A DNA stretch of 64,000 bases from Candidatus Rokuibacteriota bacterium (GTDB taxonomy: Bacteria; Methylomirabilota; Methylomirabilia; Rokubacteriales; CSP1-6): the NCBI GenBank assembly GCA_016866775.1, contig VGLJ01000003.1, positions 1-64,000 on the forward strand, in the 5' to 3' direction. The stretch's first letter is position 1, and every line of letters starts with the position of its first letter. Below the pieces are notes generated by a model. That model was not told the DNA's origin. It made no database searches and saw nothing but the letters and a program-made list of their open reading frames with translations. The translations under genes and the position numbers were made by a program. Shown here one piece after another: positions 63,140 to 64,000 of this stretch.

Positions 63140-64000
63140 TCAGGACGGCAGGTAGAGATCCTGGCGGACGCGGGAGAGCGCGTCGGTGACGTGGCGCGCC
63201 GTCTCGTCGACCACCGACATGATCTCGGGATAGGGCAGGCGGCGCGGCCCCACGACCCCGAGGATGCCGAGCACCTGGTCGCGGTACATGTACGACGCGG
63301 TGATCACCGTGCAGTCGCGCATCTCCGCGACGGGGTTCTCCTCGCCGATCGTCACCCGCACGCCCTGCTCTTCGGCCATCGACGCGAGCAGCTCGGCGAG
63401 CCGCTGCTTCTGCTCGAACATCCGGAGCAGGGCGCGCGTCGACTCGAGGTCGCCGAACTCGGGATGATCGAGGATGTTCATGGCGCCGCTCACGTAGAGC
63501 GTGCGGCCGCTCAGCAGCGCATACACCTGGTCCAGCACGCCGCCCGCGCGCGCCGTGAGCGGATCCAGCGGATCGCGCCGGCGCGCCGACTCCATGATCT
63601 CGGCGACCGTGCGGTCGCGGAAGCGCCGCGTGAGCTCTCGGCCGACCTCGCGGACGTCCGACTCCCGCAGCGGCGGGTCGACCGTGACCGCGCGCACCGT
63701 CAGCCAGCCGGCATCCGTCACGACCACCGCGAGCGCGCGGTCACCCTCGAGCGGGATGAGATCGACGCGGGCGATGCGCGTGTGCGAGAGCGGCGGCGCG
63801 AGCAGGAGGCCGGTGAGCCGCGTGGCGTTCGACAGGTGCGCGGACGCGCGCTCCATGAAGCCGTCGATGCCCGAGCGGCGCGCGGGCAGGGTGTCGGCGC
63901 GCGGTGCCGTCGCCCCGCTGGGCGGCGGGAACGACTCGACGTAGAAGCGATACGCCTTGTCCGTCGGCACCCGGCCGGCGCTCGTGTGGGGCTGGGCGAG
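63140..64000 (-). CDS. hrcA: Heat-inducible transcription repressor HrcA (5' end outside window)
   Basis: HrcA represses heat-shock genes by binding CIRCE. The visible 286 codons start within the end of the winged-helix domain (PHTSAGRVPTDKAYRFYVES) and run through the GAF-like dimer domain to GVVGPRRLPYPEIMSVVDET and TDALSRVRQDLYLPS. The frame is open to the last base, so the N-terminal DNA-binding domain and any CIRCE element lie beyond the edge. Confidence 0.95.
   Translation of the reverse strand, partial: LAQPHTSAGRVPTDKAYRFYVESFPPPSGATAPRADTLPARRSGIDGFMERASAHLSNATRLTGLLLAPPLSHTRIARVDLIPLEGDRALAVVVTDAGWLTVRAVTVDPPLRESDVREVGRELTRRFRDRTVAEIMESARRRDPLDPLTARAGGVLDQVYALLSGRTLYVSGAMNILDHPEFGDLESTRALLRMFEQKQRLAELLASMAEEQGVRVTIGEENPVAEMRDCTVITASYMYRDQVLGILGVVGPRRLPYPEIMSVVDETARHVTDALSRVRQDLYLPS

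Overview
This 64-kb window is very GC-rich chromosomal DNA from a Gram-negative bacterium. lpxC (lipid A), NtrY/NtrX, an outer-membrane barrel gene and the density of two-component genes all fit a didermic, soil- or sediment-type organism. The mix of gene families and base composition resembles Candidatus Rokubacteria/Methylomirabilota, but that placement is inference from general knowledge and was not tested. No rRNA, tRNA, CRISPR array or intact insertion sequence was recognised.

Layout. 1-4.8 kb (+): a peptide-type substrate-binding protein translationally coupled to a membrane histidine kinase and a REC-kinase hybrid. 4.8-11.0 kb (-): ffh-rpsP-khpA-rimM-trmD-rplS-rnhB-yraN, then an isochorismatase-like hydrolase and a DapA-family lyase, with a near-consensus promoter before ffh. 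11.1-14.7 kb (-): a decayed SGNH-type gene, then rpe, rsmB and fmt. 14.8-18.5 kb: a damaged exopolysaccharide locus (small membrane protein, sugar transferase, 5'-truncated Wzz, BY-kinase fused to the remains of an O-antigen-ligase/TPR gene). 18.5-24.5 kb (-): yicC-gmk-rpoZ-coaBC-udg-priA-def. 24.6-31.7 kb (+): an NtrC-type regulator, a STAS-GNAT fusion, a 7TM-type kinase, a secreted protein and two sensor-less kinases. 31.7-36.8 kb (+): small membrane proteins, a cupin, and a MoxR-DUF58-transglutaminase set. 36.9-41.2 kb (+): class I aldolase, zwf, tkt. 41.2-52.3 kb (-): the pyrimidine operon pyrR-pyrB-pyrC-carA-[island]-carB-pyrF-pyrE with a LysE-type exporter. 52.5-58.3 kb: an outer-membrane protein gene, a broken hybrid kinase, ntrX and ntrY. 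58.3-64 kb (-): lpxC, then hrcA-grpE-dnaJ-prmA-rsmE-archease.

The most notable signals are these. (1) pyrF and rimM have no ATG/GTG/TTG that would keep their conserved N-termini; pyrF has a well-placed Shine-Dalgarno before a CTG. (2) A lower-GC island with a HicB-like gene, a frameshifted nuclease-like gene and a truncated Ntn-hydrolase-type gene sits inside the pyrimidine operon between carA and carB. (3) The exopolysaccharide locus is fused at two or more deletion or inversion points. (4) PriA lacks the helicase Walker A motif. (5) G-rich palindromic repeats occur three times, one in frame inside pyrF. (6) A very good sigma-54 promoter candidate precedes the sensor-less kinases. Frameshifts and truncations fall only in accessory genes while all housekeeping genes read intact, which argues for real gene decay more than random sequence error.
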